A stretch of DNA of 7,529 bases, taken from NCBI GenBank assembly GCA_025451425.1, contig JANWKK010000288.1, positions 1-7,529 of the forward strand, read 5' to 3'. This stretch comes from Gemmatimonadaceae bacterium (GTDB taxonomy: Bacteria; Gemmatimonadota; Gemmatimonadetes; Gemmatimonadales; Gemmatimonadaceae). Below the pieces are notes generated by a model. It did not search any database and was not told the DNA's origin. It worked only from the letters and a program-made list of their open reading frames with translations. The stretch's first letter is position 1, and each line of letters starts with the position of its first letter. The position numbers and the translations under genes were made by a program. Below are positions 5,879-7,529 of the stretch, piece by piece.

Positions 5879-6131
5879 ACTCTTCGACCACGGTCACCTG
5901 AATCAGGTGCCGCACTTGCTTGAGCTGCCCCACGAGCGCGGGGTGGATGTCCTTCACGACCTCATGCTGATGGTGATGCAGGCCGATCGCCTGGAGCGTC
6001 GCTCGCATCCGCCACGAATGCCCGATGCCGCTGCGAACCTGCTTCACGCGCACCTTGCCCTTCTCGGGCAAGCGCAGACTCGGTGTCTTCTTCGGACCAC
6101 GGGTGCGGTGCCAAACGAATGTACGCGGCAT
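5877..6131 (-). CDS. rpmD: 50S ribosomal protein L30 (uL30) with N-terminal extension
   Basis: Small large-subunit protein that binds 23S rRNA. Residues 26-84 (KVRVKQVRSGIGHSWRMRAT through LIQVTVVEE) align with the whole of E. coli L30, including the typical RSGIG turn and the central GLHHHQHEVV. The first 25 residues (PRTFVWHRTRGPKK and so on) are an extra basic extension, making 84 residues instead of about 60. The ATG at 6131 overlaps the rpsE stop as TAATG and has a strong AAGGAGG 7 nt upstream, so the long form is well supported. An internal GTG at 6053 (residue 27), preceded by GAGAAGGG, could in principle give a classical-length L30. It ends in TGA just before rplO. Confidence 0.94.
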   Translation of the reverse strand: MPRTFVWHRTRGPKKTPSLRLPEKGKVRVKQVRSGIGHSWRMRATLQAIGLHHHQHEVVKDIHPALVGQLKQVRHLIQVTVVEE

Positions 6132-6982
6132 TAGACCGCCTCCTTCGACTTCGCGCGAGAACGATACTGAATGCTCGACACCTCGATACCTCGCTCACGC
6201 GCGACCTGTTCCACTGTCGTCAGTTGGGTCAGACCATCCATGGCCGCGCGAACCATATTATGCGGATTCGTGGAGCCGAGGCTCTTGGTGAGAATGTCGG
6301 AGATGCCGGCGCATTCCATGATCGCGCGAACGGCACCACCAGCGATCACGCCTGCGCCAGGCGCCGCGGGCTTCATGAGGACGCGCCCCGCGCCGTGCTG
6401 TCCAATAATCTCGTGCGGGATTGTGTTTCCGGTCAGTGGCACCTGCGTGAGCTTGCGACGCGCCGCTTCGACCGCCTTGCGGACGGCTTCGGAGACTTCG
6501 TTCGCTTTGCCCGACGCAAATCCAACGCGGCCCTGACCGTCGCCAACGGCAACGAGGGCGTTGAACGAGAATCGCCGACCACCCTTCACGACTTTCGCGA
6601 CGCGATTGATCGCGATCACGTTCTCAATGAGATCGCCTCCCTCGCGCGAGCGCTCTTCGCCGCCCCGCTGGCCTCGGCCGTCGCGGCCACCGTGCCCGCC
6701 GTGGCCGCCGCGATCACCACCGCCGCGATCGCCGCCGGGGCCTCCCCCGCCCGGACCGCCGCGCCCGCGTCCGCCGCCTGGTCCGCCGCGTCCACCGCCC
6801 GGTCCGCCGCGTCCACCGCCCGGTCCGCCGCGTCCTCGGCCGCCACCGCCACCACCACCACCACCACCGCCGCGGCCGCCGCGGCCGCCGCCACCAGCAC
6901 CACCGCCACCGCTACCGCCACCACCGCCACGTCCAGTACGCTCGGGGCGAGCTCCGCCGCCAGTGCTATGTGTTTCTTCCAT
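6131..6982 (-). CDS. rpsE: 30S ribosomal protein S5 (uS5) with long RGG-type N-terminal extension
   Basis: Small-subunit protein at the mRNA entry channel that contributes to decoding fidelity. Residues 111-283 are a normal bacterial S5. The double-stranded-RNA-binding-like half carries the S5 signature ([20 protein letters not shown], from 134). The C-terminal half contains [20 protein letters not shown] (197-216). E. coli S5 has 167 residues, while this one has 283. Residues 8-108 are almost only Gly, Arg and Pro with a few His/Asp/Glu, including three GGPGGGR heptapeptides (52-72) and poly-Gly runs. This tail is probably disordered and cationic. The frame is continuous from the ATG at 6982, which has GAGGA about 3 nt upstream and lies 6 nt after the rplR stop. 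No internal start with a convincing Shine-Dalgarno is evident near residue 110. Eukaryotic uS5 (RPS2) also has an N-terminal RG-rich tail; the likeness is probably convergent. Confidence 0.95.
   Translation of the reverse strand: MEETHSTGGGARPERTGRGGGGGSGGGGAGGGGRGGRGGGGGGGGGGGRGRGGPGGGRGGPGGGRGGPGGGRGRGGPGGGGPGGDRGGGDRGGHGGHGGRDGRGQRGGEERSREGGDLIENVIAINRVAKVVKGGRRFSFNALVAVGDGQGRVGFASGKANEVSEAVRKAVEAARRKLTQVPLTGNTIPHEIIGQHGAGRVLMKPAAPGAGVIAGGAVRAIMECAGISDILTKSLGSTNPHNMVRAAMDGLTQLTTVEQVARERGIEVSSIQYRSRAKSKEAV
6139..6145 (-). promoter_or_regulatory. Strong Shine-Dalgarno of rpmD
   Basis: AAGGAGG lies within the last codons of rpsE, 7 nt before the ATG at 6131. It fixes the long L30 start rather than the internal GTG at 6053 and couples rpmD to rpsE translation. 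Confidence 0.75.
6780..6835. repeat. 21-bp tandem repeat in rpsE coding for the GGPGGGR heptapeptide
   Basis: The plus-strand unit GGTCCGCCGCGTCCACCGCC(C) occurs at 6780-6800 and 6801-6821 with identical sequence, then partially at 6822-6835. A degenerate version precedes it. The unit length is a multiple of three, so copy-number change would keep the S5 frame. Near-identity at the DNA level implies recent duplication or slippage. Confidence 0.85.
6851..6868. repeat. (ACC)6 trinucleotide run in the rpsE Gly tract
   Basis: Six perfect ACC units on the plus strand read as GGT glycine codons in rpsE. They are flanked by further CCN-rich sequence and by two overlapping copies of GCGGCCGCC. The run of GGT, against mostly GGC elsewhere, points to slippage expansion. 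Confidence 0.85.
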
Positions 6983-6988
6983 AGATCC

Positions 6989-7345
6989 TCAGAACTCCAG
7001 CCCGCCCTCGCGGGCGCCGTCGGCCAGCGCTTTCACGCGGCCATGATATCGGTATCCCGCCCGATCGAACACGACTTTCGTTATCCCAGCCTCTTTCGCA
7101 CGTGCGGCGATCCGTTTGCCGACTTCGGTGGATTTCTCGACTTTCTTGCCCTCGATATCCTGGCTCGTAACCGTCATGAGCGTGCGGTTCGTCGTGTCGT
7201 CGACGAGCTGCGCATAGATGTGCTTGAGTGAACGGCGAATGACGAGGCGCGGACGCTCCGTCGTGCCGCTGACTTTTTTCCGAACGCGAAGATGGCGACG
7301 ATAACGCCGCTCGACCTTCGACTTCGGTGGACGCATCACCGGCAT
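6989..7345 (-). CDS. rplR: 50S ribosomal protein L18 (uL18)
   Basis: Large-subunit protein that binds 5S rRNA together with L5 in the central protuberance. The 118 residues match the family length (117 in E. coli). The N-terminus is basic and probably disordered ([15 protein letters not shown]). The conserved core begins with [20 protein letters not shown] (28-47). The highly conserved C-terminal block reads [20 protein letters not shown], then AREGGLEF (91-118). The ATG at 7345 overlaps the rplF stop (TAATG) and has AGGAGG 6 nt upstream. A second in-frame ATG at 7336 is less well placed. The TGA stop is 6 nt before rpsE. Order rplF-rplR-rpsE is the standard spc arrangement. Confidence 0.98.
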   Translation of the reverse strand: MPVMRPPKSKVERRYRRHLRVRKKVSGTTERPRLVIRRSLKHIYAQLVDDTTNRTLMTVTSQDIEGKKVEKSTEVGKRIAARAKEAGITKVVFDRAGYRYHGRVKALADGAREGGLEF

Positions 7346-7529
7346 TACTTACCTCCTGCCTTGCCCGCCTTACGACGGATCTGTTCACCAGCGTACTTGA
7401 TGCCCTTGCCCTTGTATGGCTCGGGTGGACGAAGCTGTCGCAGCTCGGCGGCGACCTGGCCAACGACTTCCTTGTCGGCGCCGTCGATGAAGATCTGCGT
7501 CGGTTGTGGCGCGGTGAGCTTGATGCCCG
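7345..7529 (-). CDS. rplF: 50S ribosomal protein L6 (uL6), 3' end
   Basis: Only the C-terminal 60 residues are in the window; the frame continues beyond the right edge. They read [20 protein letters not shown] and continue to the diagnostic L6 C-terminal block [20 protein letters not shown], followed by a short basic tail ending AGGK. L6 binds 23S rRNA near the factor-binding site and sarcin-ricin loop. The TAA stop at 7347-7345 shares one base with the rplR start. The last codons of L6 contain the Shine-Dalgarno of rplR, so the two are probably translationally coupled. Confidence 0.97.
   Translation of the reverse strand, partial: GIKLTAPQPTQIFIDGADKEVVGQVAAELRQLRPPEPYKGKGIKYAGEQIRRKAGKAGGK
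7352..7357 (-). promoter_or_regulatory. Shine-Dalgarno AGGAGG of rplR
   Basis: AGGAGG inside the last rplF codons lies 6 nt before the ATG at 7345. It supports that start over the in-frame ATG at 7336. Confidence 0.75.

Noticed and set aside
6616..6930. 104-codon minus-strand Ala/Val-rich frame inside rpsE
   Set aside because: It is an out-of-frame reading of the GGN/CGN repeats; the S5 frame continues into a conserved core.
6561..7046. Plus-strand proline-rich open frame
   Set aside because: The poly-Pro is simply the CCN complement of the rpsE glycine codons; there is no domain or ribosome binding site.
6083..7231. 382-codon plus-strand open frame rich in Ala/Thr
   Set aside because: It is antisense to rpsE and rplR; the Ala/Thr run is the complement of the Gly/Arg codons of the S5 tail.

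Overview
The window is GC-rich and contains the distal part of a bacterial spc (ribosomal protein/secretion) operon, all on the minus strand. Reading in the direction of transcription, from high to low coordinates, the order is rplF (3' end only), rplR, rpsE, rpmD, rplO, secY, adk, map. After a repeat-filled spacer comes a large, unrelated secreted M14 zinc carboxypeptidase gene that runs off the left edge. No plus-strand gene is convincing, and I see no tRNA, rRNA, CRISPR array or insertion sequence. The standard spc gene order, the zinc-type four-cysteine adenylate kinase, a long exported M14 peptidase of the glutamine-amidotransferase-tailed type, and intergenic spacers built from short TAG/CTA words together suggest a soil-type member of the Gemmatimonadota. 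That placement is an inference, not proven by the sequence.

Right part (5386-7529): five ribosomal protein genes packed with 1-bp overlaps or gaps of a few bases, most with clear Shine-Dalgarno sequences. The striking member is rpsE. Its uS5 protein has a normal core preceded by about 110 residues of Gly/Arg/Pro-rich RGG-type sequence, built partly from a 21-bp tandem repeat. L30 and L15 also have smaller N-terminal extensions.

Middle part (2504-5289): secY (translocon channel), adk (nucleotide kinase) and map (N-terminal methionine removal) link protein synthesis with export, maturation and adenylate balance. adk and map overlap by 4 bp (GTGA). The adk product carries unusual substitutions in the normally near-invariant AMP-site motifs. 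The gaps rplO-secY, secY-adk and map-peptidase are filled with short-period direct and inverted repeats rich in CTA/TAG. secY and adk, which follow such spacers, lack a good Shine-Dalgarno sequence. The usual continuation infA-rpmJ-rpsM-rpsK does not follow map.

Left part (1-2320): one open frame of at least 773 codons encodes an exported M14 peptidase with a signal peptide, a complete zinc site, a Gly/Ala/Arg-rich linker, a duplicated motif in the C-terminal region, and a glutamine-amidotransferase-like segment at the visible end.
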